From 2-02-FULL-55-14 sp964581115 (lineage in GTDB: Bacteria > Bacteroidota > Ignavibacteria > UBA10030), in contig CAZOMY010000007.1 of assembly GCA_964581115.1 (NCBI GenBank), positions 27,943 through 91,942 on the forward strand: a DNA stretch of 64,000 nucleotides, given 5' to 3'. This document shows positions 7,564-16,030 of this stretch, in pieces. The notes under the pieces are model-generated. The model saw nothing but the letters and a program-made list of their open reading frames with translations. It was not told the origin of the DNA and searched no databases. Positions within the stretch are counted from its first letter, which is position 1. Every line of letters begins with the position of its first letter. The translations under genes and the position numbers were made by a program.

Positions 7564-7626
7564 AGATCTCATCCTTTGTATTCGTGTCAGATTGTGTCTA
7601 ATGTACGTGAAACGGGACAAAAAAGC

Positions 7627-8328
7627 GTGGACGGATTCGATCTCGGCTCACCGATCCATGCGGGCATTGTGCTTGCCGTCACAACGGCCGGTACCATGCT
7701 TGGCATGGCGATTCGTCGCCGGCATATCCCACCACGGGTGCTTATGATCCTTGCTGTGCTGATCGCTGGTTCTGAGATCGCATGGTACGGATACGTTCTC
7801 AGCGGCCCATGGCCCGTCTGGCCCGGCATGCTCCCACTCCACTTGTGCGACGTAACGGTCTGGCTCACGGCGTACGCTGCTTTGCGTCGATCGGTCCGGG
7901 CTTTCGGCGTCGCCTACTACTGGGGGTTGGCGGGTACCACGATGGCCCTCCTGACGCCCGATGTCCAGGGTCTCTCGTGGAACTACCCGACCGTCCAATT
8001 CTTCGTCTCGCACGGCCTGGTCGTCTCCACGCTTCTGGCGATGGCCGTCTCGGGTGTCGTCAGCATCGACCGTAGGTCGTGGTGGAGGGCGTTGTTCGTG
8101 CTCCACGCCTACGCGCTCGCGGTGGCCGCGTTTAACGTGCTCTTTGGAACGAATTACTTGTACCTCAAGAGCAAGCCGTCGGGATCGACGCTGCTCGACC
8201 TCTTCGGACCCTGGCCCTGGTATCTCCTCATCGCCGACGCGGCGGGCGCGGTCCTCTTCTATCTCCTGTGGCTTCCTTTCGCACGCCAACACCCCGCGGC
8301 GCCGAAGCCCGACGGGGCGTCACATTGA
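7627..8328 (+). CDS. YwaF-like integral membrane protein (TIGR02206 type)
   Basis: This 233-residue protein has six to seven membrane helices. It carries the family's conserved stretches: PLHLCDVTVWL, YYWGLAGTTMALLTPDV, NYLYLKSKP and GPWPWYLL. The GTG at 7627 (VDGFDLG) gives the usual length. The longer frame to 7414 runs over the divergent lipoprotein gene and is rejected. The ribosome site is weak. TIGR02206/YwaF proteins are of unknown function. The gene stands alone and converges with gpsA, 28 nt away. Confidence 0.85.
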   Translation: MDGFDLGSPIHAGIVLAVTTAGTMLGMAIRRRHIPPRVLMILAVLIAGSEIAWYGYVLSGPWPVWPGMLPLHLCDVTVWLTAYAALRRSVRAFGVAYYWGLAGTTMALLTPDVQGLSWNYPTVQFFVSHGLVVSTLLAMAVSGVVSIDRRSWWRALFVLHAYALAVAAFNVLFGTNYLYLKSKPSGSTLLDLFGPWPWYLLIADAAGAVLFYLLWLPFARQHPAAPKPDGASH

Positions 8329-8356
8329 AGAGCGTTGCGGCTCAAGGACCTGGCCT

Positions 8357-9352
8357 CTATTCCGCCTTCGCGTCGCGTGTCATGAGGTCGTACGTGGCCT
8401 GCGTCGGATCCTTCCCTTCGAAGAGCACATGGTAGACCTCGTAAGCCATGGGCATGTCGACGTGGTGCTTCTTCGCCAGCTCATGAATGGCCTTTGAAGT
8501 TGCCACGCCCTCCGCAACCATCACCATCTCCCGAAGAATGTCGTCGAGTTTCCTCCCCTTCCCGACCTGTTCGCCGACGTAGCGGTTCCGGCTGTGACGG
8601 CTCATACAGGTCACGATGAGGTCGCCGATGCCTGACAAGCCGGCGAACGTGATCGGCTGGGCGCCCATCTTGACGCCCAGGCGCGTGATCTCGTAGATGC
8701 CCCGTGTCATGATGGCCGCTTTCGTATTGTCGCCGAAGCCCGCTCCGTCGCTGATGCCAGCCGCGATCGCGATGACGTTCTTGATCGCACCGCCAAGCTC
8801 CACCCCGCGGATGTCGTCGTTCACGTAGACCCGGAAGTAGGGCGTCATGAAGGCATCCTGGACGATCTTCGCCGTCTTGTGCCGGAACGACGACGCCACA
8901 ACGGCCGTCGGGATCTTGCGGCAGACCTCCTCAGCATGGCTGGGACCCGACAGGATCGCCAGATTTTCCCTGCGCTCGTGCTCCAGAACGTCGATGAGCA
9001 CCTCGGACATCGTCATCAGAGACTCGGCTTCGATCCCCTTTGCGACGTTGCAGATAACAGTGTTCGTCAGGTCAACGTGACGGAATCTCTCGAGGACGGA
9101 GCGGAGGAACTGCGCGGGGACCGCCGCGACGATCATGTCGCGGCCGCTGCACGCGGCCTCCACGTCCGCGGAGATCTGGAGCAGCGGAGGGAGGGGTACG
9201 CCCGGAAGGAAGGCCTCGTTGAGGCGCGCGGCGCGCATCTTTTCGGCCTGCGCTTCCTTGTACGTCCACAGCGTGACCTGGTGCCCCTTTTCCACCAGGA
9301 CCAGAGCCAGCGTGGTGCCCCAACTGCCGGCACCGAGAACGGTGACGTTCAT
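8357..9352 (-). CDS. gpsA: Glycerol-3-phosphate dehydrogenase [NAD(P)+]
   Basis: This 331-residue protein has the normal length for GpsA. The N-terminal Rossmann motif GAGSWGTT is at residues 7-14. The segment LGGAIKNVIAIAAGISDGAGFGDNTKAA holds the catalytic lysine and the conserved substrate-binding region. It reduces dihydroxyacetone phosphate to sn-glycerol 3-phosphate, the backbone of membrane lipids. The start at MNVTVLGAGS is fixed by the Rossmann fold; the longer frame extends over the intergenic gap and plsY. PlsY, the next enzyme in the pathway, lies directly upstream, 86 nt away on the same strand. Confidence 0.96.
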   Translation of the reverse strand: MNVTVLGAGSWGTTLALVLVEKGHQVTLWTYKEAQAEKMRAARLNEAFLPGVPLPPLLQISADVEAACSGRDMIVAAVPAQFLRSVLERFRHVDLTNTVICNVAKGIEAESLMTMSEVLIDVLEHERRENLAILSGPSHAEEVCRKIPTAVVASSFRHKTAKIVQDAFMTPYFRVYVNDDIRGVELGGAIKNVIAIAAGISDGAGFGDNTKAAIMTRGIYEITRLGVKMGAQPITFAGLSGIGDLIVTCMSRHSRNRYVGEQVGKGRKLDDILREMVMVAEGVATSKAIHELAKKHHVDMPMAYEVYHVLFEGKDPTQATYDLMTRDAKAE

Positions 9353-9438
9353 GTTCAGACCATGATGGATCGGCCCCGGCGCTCCGACAACCCCCGGCTC
9401 ACTCCGCAGTGCGCGGGGCCGGTGTGCTCGAAAGTCGG

Positions 9439-10119
9439 TCAGCTCTCGGCAGACTGTTTGCCGGAGGAACGGGTGATCTTGCTCTCCGTGCCGGCGATCA
9501 GACGGCGGATGTTCGTCCGGTGAGAGTAGATGAGGAAGAGTGCGACCCCGATGCTGAAGTAGATCAACGTGTGGTAGCTCGGGATCTGGTCCATGAAGAT
9601 GTTGTAGCGAACCACGAGGGACAACGGAAACGCCACGGCCGCGGCGATCGAACCCAGGGAAACGTAGCGCGAAGCATACAGGACGACCGCAAAGATGATG
9701 ATCGAGACGAGAAATTCCGTCGGCGCCACGCCGAGCAGCATGCCGGCACCCGTGGCGATGCCCTTCCCACCCCGAAACCCCGCAAAGACGGTCCACACGT
9801 GGCCGATCATCGCCGCCGCCCCGCAGATCAACTGGACCACCGTGAAGTCGTCGAACGGAGTCTGGTTGTAGAATGGCAGCGAAGGATCCCAGAACAATCG
9901 GGCGATGAGCGTGGTCGCAGTGACCCCTTTCAGGGCATCGATGACCATCACGAACACGCCCGACTTCCATCCCAACACCCGAAAGACATTCGTCCCGCCC
10001 GCGTTCCCGCTCCCCTTCGTGCGAATGTCAAAGCCATGGCGCCACTTCGACAGCATGACGGCCGTCGGGATCGATCCGACGACGTAACTTAACAGCACCA
10101 CTAGGAGCATGTTGAACAT
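9439..10119 (-). CDS. plsY: Acyl-phosphate:glycerol-3-phosphate acyltransferase
   Basis: This 226-residue integral membrane protein has the PlsY signatures KGSGNAGGTNVFR (about residues 35-47) and GFRGGKGIATGAG (about 114-126), plus GSIPTA near the N-terminus. It makes lysophosphatidic acid from acyl phosphate and glycerol 3-phosphate in the inner membrane. The C-terminal 25 residues are polar and longer than in many PlsY proteins. It is followed by gpsA, which supplies its substrate. Confidence 0.96.
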   Translation of the reverse strand: MFNMLLVVLLSYVVGSIPTAVMLSKWRHGFDIRTKGSGNAGGTNVFRVLGWKSGVFVMVIDALKGVTATTLIARLFWDPSLPFYNQTPFDDFTVVQLICGAAAMIGHVWTVFAGFRGGKGIATGAGMLLGVAPTEFLVSIIIFAVVLYASRYVSLGSIAAAVAFPLSLVVRYNIFMDQIPSYHTLIYFSIGVALFLIYSHRTNIRRLIAGTESKITRSSGKQSAES

Positions 10120-10205
10120 GGCGAACCTGAATGGTTGGTGGGGTTCGTAAATCGAAAATGTCCTGACAAAATATCAGATTGCCGGGGAAAACGCAAGAAC
10201 GAGAA

Positions 10206-10928
10206 TCAATCCTGCTTGGCGCGCAGCTGGAGGCGCTCGTGGATCAGTTCTGCAAGGTCCAGGTCCTCTTTGGTTGTGATCTTGACATTATCGTACGACC
10301 CCTCCACGATGCGGGCCCGGACCCCGATCCGTTCGACCAATGCCGCCTCATCCGTGGAGGTGAAGCGATCCTTGGCCGCCTGACGAAAGGCCCTCAGGAG
10401 GATCTCCGCCCTGAAGGTCTGAGGGGTCTGCACCAACCAAAGCGCTGATCGGTCCAGCGTCTCGTCAAAGAACCCGCCCCCTCTGGAGCGACGGATCGTG
10501 TCCTTGGGTTGGACGGCCAGGACTGCCGCGCCGTATTCGTTGCAGACCGCGATCGATTGCGAGATCTTTTTCGGGTCGATGAACGGCCGCACGCCATCGT
10601 GTACCACGATGATGTCCGACGGCTTTGCCCGGAGCGTTTTGAGCACGAGAGCGACCGAATCCTGCCGTTGCTCGCCCCCCACGATCACCTTGCTCACTTT
10701 GTGGAGCCGGTACCGGCTGACGGTCGACTCCATGTCGACGATGGCCGACGAGGGGACGGCGACCGCGACCTCGTCCACATCCGCGCAGTGCTCGAACTGC
10801 TGGAGCGTGTGAACGATGATCGGTTTCCCCCTCAGCAGGAGAAACTGTTTTCGGGTGGAACCGCCGAGGCGAGTTCCGGCCCCGGCGGCGGGAATGATCG
10901 CAAACACCTTGGGACGACGCGCAGGCAT
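10206..10928 (-). CDS. ispD: 2-C-methyl-D-erythritol 4-phosphate cytidylyltransferase
   Basis: This 240-residue protein has the full set of IspD motifs: the nucleotide-binding loop IPAAGAGTRLGGSTRKQFL at residues 11-29, VGGEQRQDSV, VHDGVRPF, and QTPQTF near residue 170. It activates methylerythritol phosphate with CTP in the MEP isoprenoid pathway. It sits 86 nt upstream of plsY on the same strand; queA is upstream behind a repeat-rich gap. Confidence 0.96.
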   Translation of the reverse strand: MPARRPKVFAIIPAAGAGTRLGGSTRKQFLLLRGKPIIVHTLQQFEHCADVDEVAVAVPSSAIVDMESTVSRYRLHKVSKVIVGGEQRQDSVALVLKTLRAKPSDIIVVHDGVRPFIDPKKISQSIAVCNEYGAAVLAVQPKDTIRRSRGGGFFDETLDRSALWLVQTPQTFRAEILLRAFRQAAKDRFTSTDEAALVERIGVRARIVEGSYDNVKITTKEDLDLAELIHERLQLRAKQD

Positions 10929-10942
10929 GGAGAGAAGAGTTT

Positions 10943-11036
10943 ATCCACGAACGACGCGAGTAGACACAAAGTGAAAGATGGGAAGACGGCCTGAGCCGTC
11001 ACGCCACTTCGTGTTTCTTCATGTCAAGTCGTGGAT
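10943..11036. repeat. Nested inverted repeat built from an ~11-bp degenerate repeat pair
   Basis: Three concentric stems are visible: ATCCACGA (10943-10950) with TCGTGGAT (11029-11036); ACACAAAGTG (10964-10973) with CACTTCGTGT (11005-11014, 9 of 10); and GACGGC (10985-10990) with GCCGTC (10995-11000) around the tetraloop CTGA. The two outer arms are diverged inverted copies of one roughly 33-nt unit with an 11-bp period. It starts 27 nt after the queA stop. Confidence 0.7.
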
Positions 11037-11063
11037 GATGCTTTTTTTGCACGACCGGCCTCC

Positions 11064-12101
11064 TCACAGCAACAGCATCGCATCGCCGTAGGAATAGAAC
11101 CGGTATCCTTCCTTGATGGCCCTCTTGTAGTGGCGCATCAGGAATTCATGACCGGCAAAAGCGCTGACGAGCATCAGGAGGGTCGATTCCGGCAGGTGAA
11201 AATTCGTGATCAGCCGGTCGGTGATCTTGAATTCGTACGGCGGGAAGATGAACTTATCCGTCCATCCCCGGGCCGGCTTCACGTGGCCGTCGGACGTCAC
11301 GCTGGACTCCACTGCGCGGCAGGCGCTCGTCCCCACGACAACGACGTTCTTCTTGTTGTCGATCGCCTTGTTGATGATGTTCGCCGACTCCGACGGTATT
11401 TCGTAATACTCCGAGTCCATCTTGTGCTTTGTCAGGTCCTCGACCTCGACCGGCCGAAATGTCCCCAGTCCGACGTGCAGCACGACCGGGGCGATCTTCA
11501 CCCCCTTCTTCTCGATCTTCTTGAGAAGGGTCTTGGTGAAGTGCAGACCGGCGGTCGGAGCCGCGACGGCTCCGAGAACGCGGGCATAGACCGTCTGGTA
11601 GGCTTCCTTGTCTTTGTCTGTCGGCTCGCGCTTGATGTAGGGGGGCAGGGGCGTCAGGCCGATGCGCTCAATGATCTTGAAGAAGTCCCCCTTGTGGTTG
11701 AACCGCACCGTGCGACCGCGCGAGGTCGTGTTGTCGATGACCTCGCACCACAGCTTGCCGTCGTCAAAGAAGATCTTGTTGCCGATACGCACCTTGCGGG
11801 CCGGGTCGACGATGACGTCCCAGATGTTGTCCTCGGCATTGAGCTCACGCAGAAGGAAGACCTCGATCCGCGCATTCGTCTTTTCCTTCTTCCCGTACAG
11901 CCGCGCCTGGAAGACCCGCGTCTCATTCACGACGAGCACGTCACCCTTCTGCAGATAGTCGGCCACGTCCGTGAACCGTCGATCTTCTGCCGTTTCGGTC
12001 GACCGGTTCAGGACCATCAGCTTCGAATGGTCGCGGGGCGACACCGGATGCTTCGCCACGAGATTGCGGGGAAGCGGATAGCGGAAATCTGAAAGCTTCA
12101 T
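11064..12101 (-). CDS. queA: S-adenosylmethionine:tRNA ribosyltransferase-isomerase
   Basis: This 345-residue protein is full length and typical of QueA: MKLSDFRYPLPRNLVAKHP at the start, the central APTAGLHFT motif and the C-terminal NFHLPESTLLMLVSAFAG. It transfers and isomerises the ribosyl part of SAM to preQ1 in tRNA, giving epoxyqueuosine. It lies downstream of ppdK on the same strand, with two hairpins between them. Confidence 0.97.
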   Translation of the reverse strand: MKLSDFRYPLPRNLVAKHPVSPRDHSKLMVLNRSTETAEDRRFTDVADYLQKGDVLVVNETRVFQARLYGKKEKTNARIEVFLLRELNAEDNIWDVIVDPARKVRIGNKIFFDDGKLWCEVIDNTTSRGRTVRFNHKGDFFKIIERIGLTPLPPYIKREPTDKDKEAYQTVYARVLGAVAAPTAGLHFTKTLLKKIEKKGVKIAPVVLHVGLGTFRPVEVEDLTKHKMDSEYYEIPSESANIINKAIDNKKNVVVVGTSACRAVESSVTSDGHVKPARGWTDKFIFPPYEFKITDRLITNFHLPESTLLMLVSAFAGHEFLMRHYKRAIKEGYRFYSYGDAMLLL

Positions 12102-12134
12102 TGATTGTTGTCCTTCGGTTCATGAACGGACCGC

Positions 12135-12171
12135 CAGGGTCCCGGCCGCTGGATGCCGCGCCGGGACCCTG
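12135..12171 (-). promoter_or_regulatory. Strong intercistronic hairpin upstream of queA
   Basis: A perfect 12-bp stem (CAGGGTCCCGGC at 12135-12146 with GCCGGGACCCTG at 12160-12171) encloses a 13-nt loop. No T-run follows on either strand, so it is not a classic terminator. It could stabilise mRNA ends or attenuate readthrough from ppdK into queA. Confidence 0.5.
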
Positions 12172-12186
12172 CGGATGGTCCAAACA

Positions 12187-12220
12187 GGTCCGCTGAGGAG
12201 GATCGATGCCTCCGCGGACC
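12187..12220 (-). promoter_or_regulatory. Hairpin just after the ppdK stop codon
   Basis: GGTCCGC (12187-12193) pairs with GCGGACC (12214-12220), and an inner GAGG/CCTC continues the stem after one mismatch. It begins 4 nt after the ppdK stop. No T-run follows, so factor-independent termination is uncertain. Confidence 0.45.
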
Positions 12221-12223
12221 GAC

Positions 12224-14974
12224 CTACCGTTTGCGGGCCTTCGCCTTCGAGGCCTTGACAGGCGCGTTGGCGATGGCAGCCCGGGCGGCCGCTAGACGGG
12301 CAATGGGCACCCGGAACGGAGAGCAGCTGACGTAGTTCAGCCCGAGGAGATGGCAGAACTCGATGCTTGACGGCTCACCTCCGTGTTCTCCGCAGATCCC
12401 CAGCTTGATGCCGGGACGGCTCGCCTGCCCCTTCTCGACCGCGATCTTCATAAGACTGCCGACGCCCGTGCGGTCCAGCACTTCGAACGGATCCTTCGGA
12501 TAGATCTCCTTTTCGACGTACGGCGTCAGGAAGCGGGCCGCGTCATCGCGGCTTACGCCGAGCGTGGTCTGCGTGAGATCGTTTGTGCCGAATGAGAAGA
12601 ACTCGGCAACCTTTGCGATCTCGTCAGCCGTCAGCGCGCCGCGCGGGATCTCGATCATCGTGCCTACGAGATAGGGGAACTTCACGCCCTGCTCCTTCAT
12701 GACCGCCTCGGCCTGGGCGCGAACAATGGCGGCCTGGTGCTCCAACTCCTTCACGTTGCCGACGAGCGGGATCATCACTTCCGGCAGCACATCGATCCCC
12801 TTTTTCTTCGTCTGCGCCGCCGCCTCGAAGATGGCCCGAGCCTGCATCTCGGTGATCTCGGGGTAAATGATACCCAGACGGCATCCGCGGAAGCCCAGCA
12901 TCGGGTTGAATTCATGCAGCGATTCGACGCGCGCCTTCACCTTCTCGAACGGCACGCCCATCTGCTGGGCGAGCTCGCGTTGGGCCTTCTCGTCGTGCGG
13001 CACGAACTCGTGGAGGGGCGGGTCGATCGTGCGGATCGTCACCGGCCGCCCGTTCATCACCTCGAAGATGCCGCCAAAGTCGTTCCGCTGGAGCGGAAGC
13101 AACTTCGCCAGGGCCGCGCGCCGCTGCTCGACCGTATCCGCCAGGATCATCTCGCGCATCGGGCCGATCTTCCCTTCGCCGAAGAACATGTGCTCCGTGC
13201 GGCAGAGGCCGATGCCTTCGGCGCCGAACGCCACGGCGTTCGCCGACTGGTCGGGCTGGTCGGCGTTCGTCCGGATCTTCAATGTCCGGTACTTGTCCGC
13301 CCATGACATCACCTTCGCGAACTCCTGGTAGACCGGCGCTTCTTTCGGGTTCATCGTCTTGTCGATAAGGACCTGTAGCACCTCCGACGGTCGGGTCTGC
13401 AACTTGCCCTCGATCACCTCGCCGGTCGTGCCGTCGACGGAGATCCAGTCACCCTCCTTCAGCGTCTTACCCTTCACCTTCATCGTGCGCGACGCGTAGT
13501 TGATCTCGAGCTCACCGCACCCAGCCACGCACACCTTGCCCATCTGACGCGCGACGAGCGCGGCATGCGACGTCATGCCGCCCCGGGCCGTCAGAATACC
13601 GACCGCCGCATCCATGCCCTTGATATCCTCGGGCGATGTCTCGATGCGGGTGAGAATGACGGTCTCGCCACGCTTCGCCCATGCTTCGGCGTCGGGAGCG
13701 TTGAACACGATGCGGCCGGTCGCAGCGCCCGGACCGGCGTTCAGACCTTTTGCAAGCAAGCGCCCGCCGTTGACCGCGGCCGCCTTTTCCTTGAGGTCGA
13801 AGATCGGCCTCAGCAGTTGGTTGAGCGCGTCGGGCTCGATGCGGGCGAGCGCTTCCCGGTCGGTGATCAGCTTCTCGCCCACCATATCGACAGCGATCTT
13901 GATGGCGGCGAAGGCCGTGCGCTTGCCGACCCGGCACTGGAGCATGTACAGCTTGCCTTGCTGGATCGTAAATTCGATGTCCATCATGTCGCGATAGTGC
14001 TTCTCGAGGATCTTGCGGTTCTTCTCGAGCTGTGCGTAGATCTTCGGGTTCTCCTTCTTCAACTGACTGATCGGGAGCGGCGTACGGGTGCCCGCCACGA
14101 CGTCCTCGCCCTGAGCGTTCATCAGAAACTCGCCGTAGAACACGTTCTCGCCCGTGGCCGCGTCGCGCGTGAACGCAACGCCCGTGCCCGAATCATCGCC
14201 CATGTTGCCGAACACCATGCTCTGGATGTTCACGGCCGTGCCCCATGAGGACGGGATGTCGTACATCTTCCGGTAGGCAATGGCTCGTTCGTTCATCCAC
14301 GAGCCGAACACGGCTCCGACCGCCCCCCACAATTGCCGCATCGGGTCGTCCGGGAAGTCCTTGCCGGTCCGCTCCTTGATCGCCGCCTTGAACTTCACGA
14401 CCAGCGACTTCAGGTCCTCGGCCGTCAGGTCCGTATCGGACTTCACACCTTTGGCGTGCTTGACGCTTTCAATGATCTCTTCGAACGGATCGATGGCATC
14501 CTTCCCTTCAGGACGGAGCCCAAGCACGACGTCTCCGTACATCTGAACGAACCGGCGGTAGGAGTCATACACGAACCGCGGATTCCCGGTCTTGTCAATG
14601 AGGGCTTGGGCGGTCTTGTCGTTCAGACCGAGGTTGAGAATCGTATCCATCATGCCCGGCATCGAGGCACGAGCACCCGAGCGGACGGAAACAAGCAACG
14701 GATTCTTCGCGTCGCCAAGCCGGGCACCCATGGCTTTTTCGACCTTGGTGAGCGCCTCCTTCACCTGCTTCTCGAGGACCTTCGGGTACTTCCGTCCATT
14801 GTCGTAGTAGTAGGTGCAGACCTCCGTCGTGATCGTGAACCCCGGAGGTACGGGCAGACCGATGTTGACCATCTCGGCCAGGTTGGCACCTTTGCCGCCA
14901 AGGAGGTTCTTCATCCCGGCGGTCCCTTCGGCCTTCTTGCCGCCGAAGAAGTAGACGTACTTTGGTGTTGCCAT
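12224..14974 (-). CDS. ppdK: Pyruvate, phosphate dikinase
   Basis: This 916-residue protein has the normal PPDK length. Three parts are clear: an ATP-grasp N-terminal domain (GGKGANLAEMVNIGLPVPPGFT), the phosphohistidine domain with GGMTSHAA and the catalytic His at residue 470, and the C-terminal PEP/pyruvate barrel with ICGEHGGEP and its catalytic Cys at 861. It converts pyruvate, ATP and phosphate into PEP, AMP and pyrophosphate, in either direction. The last 15 residues are a Lys/Arg/Ala tail. Confidence 0.97.
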   Translation of the reverse strand: MATPKYVYFFGGKKAEGTAGMKNLLGGKGANLAEMVNIGLPVPPGFTITTEVCTYYYDNGRKYPKVLEKQVKEALTKVEKAMGARLGDAKNPLLVSVRSGARASMPGMMDTILNLGLNDKTAQALIDKTGNPRFVYDSYRRFVQMYGDVVLGLRPEGKDAIDPFEEIIESVKHAKGVKSDTDLTAEDLKSLVVKFKAAIKERTGKDFPDDPMRQLWGAVGAVFGSWMNERAIAYRKMYDIPSSWGTAVNIQSMVFGNMGDDSGTGVAFTRDAATGENVFYGEFLMNAQGEDVVAGTRTPLPISQLKKENPKIYAQLEKNRKILEKHYRDMMDIEFTIQQGKLYMLQCRVGKRTAFAAIKIAVDMVGEKLITDREALARIEPDALNQLLRPIFDLKEKAAAVNGGRLLAKGLNAGPGAATGRIVFNAPDAEAWAKRGETVILTRIETSPEDIKGMDAAVGILTARGGMTSHAALVARQMGKVCVAGCGELEINYASRTMKVKGKTLKEGDWISVDGTTGEVIEGKLQTRPSEVLQVLIDKTMNPKEAPVYQEFAKVMSWADKYRTLKIRTNADQPDQSANAVAFGAEGIGLCRTEHMFFGEGKIGPMREMILADTVEQRRAALAKLLPLQRNDFGGIFEVMNGRPVTIRTIDPPLHEFVPHDEKAQRELAQQMGVPFEKVKARVESLHEFNPMLGFRGCRLGIIYPEITEMQARAIFEAAAQTKKKGIDVLPEVMIPLVGNVKELEHQAAIVRAQAEAVMKEQGVKFPYLVGTMIEIPRGALTADEIAKVAEFFSFGTNDLTQTTLGVSRDDAARFLTPYVEKEIYPKDPFEVLDRTGVGSLMKIAVEKGQASRPGIKLGICGEHGGEPSSIEFCHLLGLNYVSCSPFRVPIARLAAARAAIANAPVKASKAKARKR

Positions 14975-15035
14975 GGGAACGATGCTTCCTTTCTATGCAG
15001 TGATGTGAGTGTTCGGAGCTGGGAAAAACTGGCAT

Positions 15036-15186
15036 GAACCGCCAAGAGCGCCAAGACAAGTAACGTCAATGACTCGCCAAGGACACTCGTGAATGGTCAT
15101 GCGGTTTGTATACTGGTTGATTCGTTCCTTACTACAATACTCTTGGCGTCCTTTGCGTCCTTTGCGTTCTTTGCGATCCTTGTCGC
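15036..15186. repeat. Inverted pair of degenerate nonamer repeats
   Basis: The left arm (15036-15062) reads GAACCGCCA, AGAGCGCCA, AGACAAGTA. The right arm (15142-15186) has five nonamers: CTTGGCGTC, CTTTGCGTC, CTTTGCGTT, CTTTGCGAT, CCTTGTCGC. The arms are in opposite orientation (GCCAAG against CTTGGC). The right arm ends 16 nt from the stop of the amidotransferase gene at 15203. Confidence 0.75.
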
Positions 15187-15202
15187 GACCTCCCCGGCCG
15201 AT

Positions 15203-15910
15203 CTACTCGCGCTCCGCCCGGAACCTTCGCGCATCCTTCAGAAAGAGCCCCGCCAGATTCCTCGACAGCACGGTCTCCGGTATGCGCTCCGGATGCCACT
15301 GGACTCCCACCAAGAACGGCATCCCTTCCTTCGATGACCACTCCACGGCCTCGATGACCCCGTCGGGCGCGAATCCCGTGGCCTTCAAACCGTTGCCGAG
15401 CCGGTCGACCGCCTGATGGTGTGATGTGTTCACGTCGGCCTCGCGCGCGGCGGCCGCAAAATACAGCAATGCGTGAGGGTCGATGTGTACCGTGTGGCCC
15501 TCGGGACGCCGATGATCGTCAAACCCTGACGACCTGAGGTCGGCGTGCAGACTCCCCCCCAGCGCGACGTTCAAGACCTGCATTCCGCGGCAGACTGCCA
15601 ACATCGGAAGGTTCAACTCGAGCGCACGCTCAATGAGCCGCATCTCATAGATGTCGCGCTCCAAGACGACCCCCTCGGTCCGGTCGAGGAGATCATCCCG
15701 GCCGTAGAATTTGGGATGGACATCCCCTCCTCCGGTCAAGAGAACTCCGTCCAGGCCTTCGATCCGCACCTGGTGCTCGGCCCGGGTCGAGAGGAGCTGG
15801 AGGTCGGCCTCCGGATCGACGCCGCGCAGCCAGGCGCGATAGTCGTCGACCTTTGAAGGGGTCCTGTGGTCGTCGGTCAAACCGATGCGAAAGGCGCGAG
15901 TAGATGTCAT
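15203..15910 (-). CDS. Class I glutamine amidotransferase-like hydrolase (peptidase C26, PuuD-like)
   Basis: This 235-residue protein starts at MTSTRAFRIGLTDDH. The longer frame adds 30 residues without family character. The oxyanion strand is GVLLTGGGDVHP, the nucleophile elbow is LAVCRGMQVLNVALGG with the catalytic cysteine, and the His-Glu pair is in GVQWHPERIP near residue 210. All three triad residues are present. Relatives hydrolyse gamma-glutamyl-GABA or similar gamma-glutamyl compounds; the substrate here is not certain. It is the last gene of the minus-strand group that starts near smc. Confidence 0.88.
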   Translation of the reverse strand: MTSTRAFRIGLTDDHRTPSKVDDYRAWLRGVDPEADLQLLSTRAEHQVRIEGLDGVLLTGGGDVHPKFYGRDDLLDRTEGVVLERDIYEMRLIERALELNLPMLAVCRGMQVLNVALGGSLHADLRSSGFDDHRRPEGHTVHIDPHALLYFAAAAREADVNTSHHQAVDRLGNGLKATGFAPDGVIEAVEWSSKEGMPFLVGVQWHPERIPETVLSRNLAGLFLKDARRFRAERE

Positions 15911-16030
15911 CGTCGAGTATGGACTCTGCTGCCAAGCGGCCCTGCCTGCAACTCGACTGAGCTCGCCGAAGTCCGGCAGACAGGGGCTCGAAGGAGCCAC
16001 AAAGCACAGAACAGATCAGCGAAGGACCGC

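Noticed and set aside
12135..12220. Terminator pair after ppdK
   Set aside because: The stems are strong, but neither is followed by a T-run on the minus strand, so they were listed as intercistronic hairpins, not terminators.
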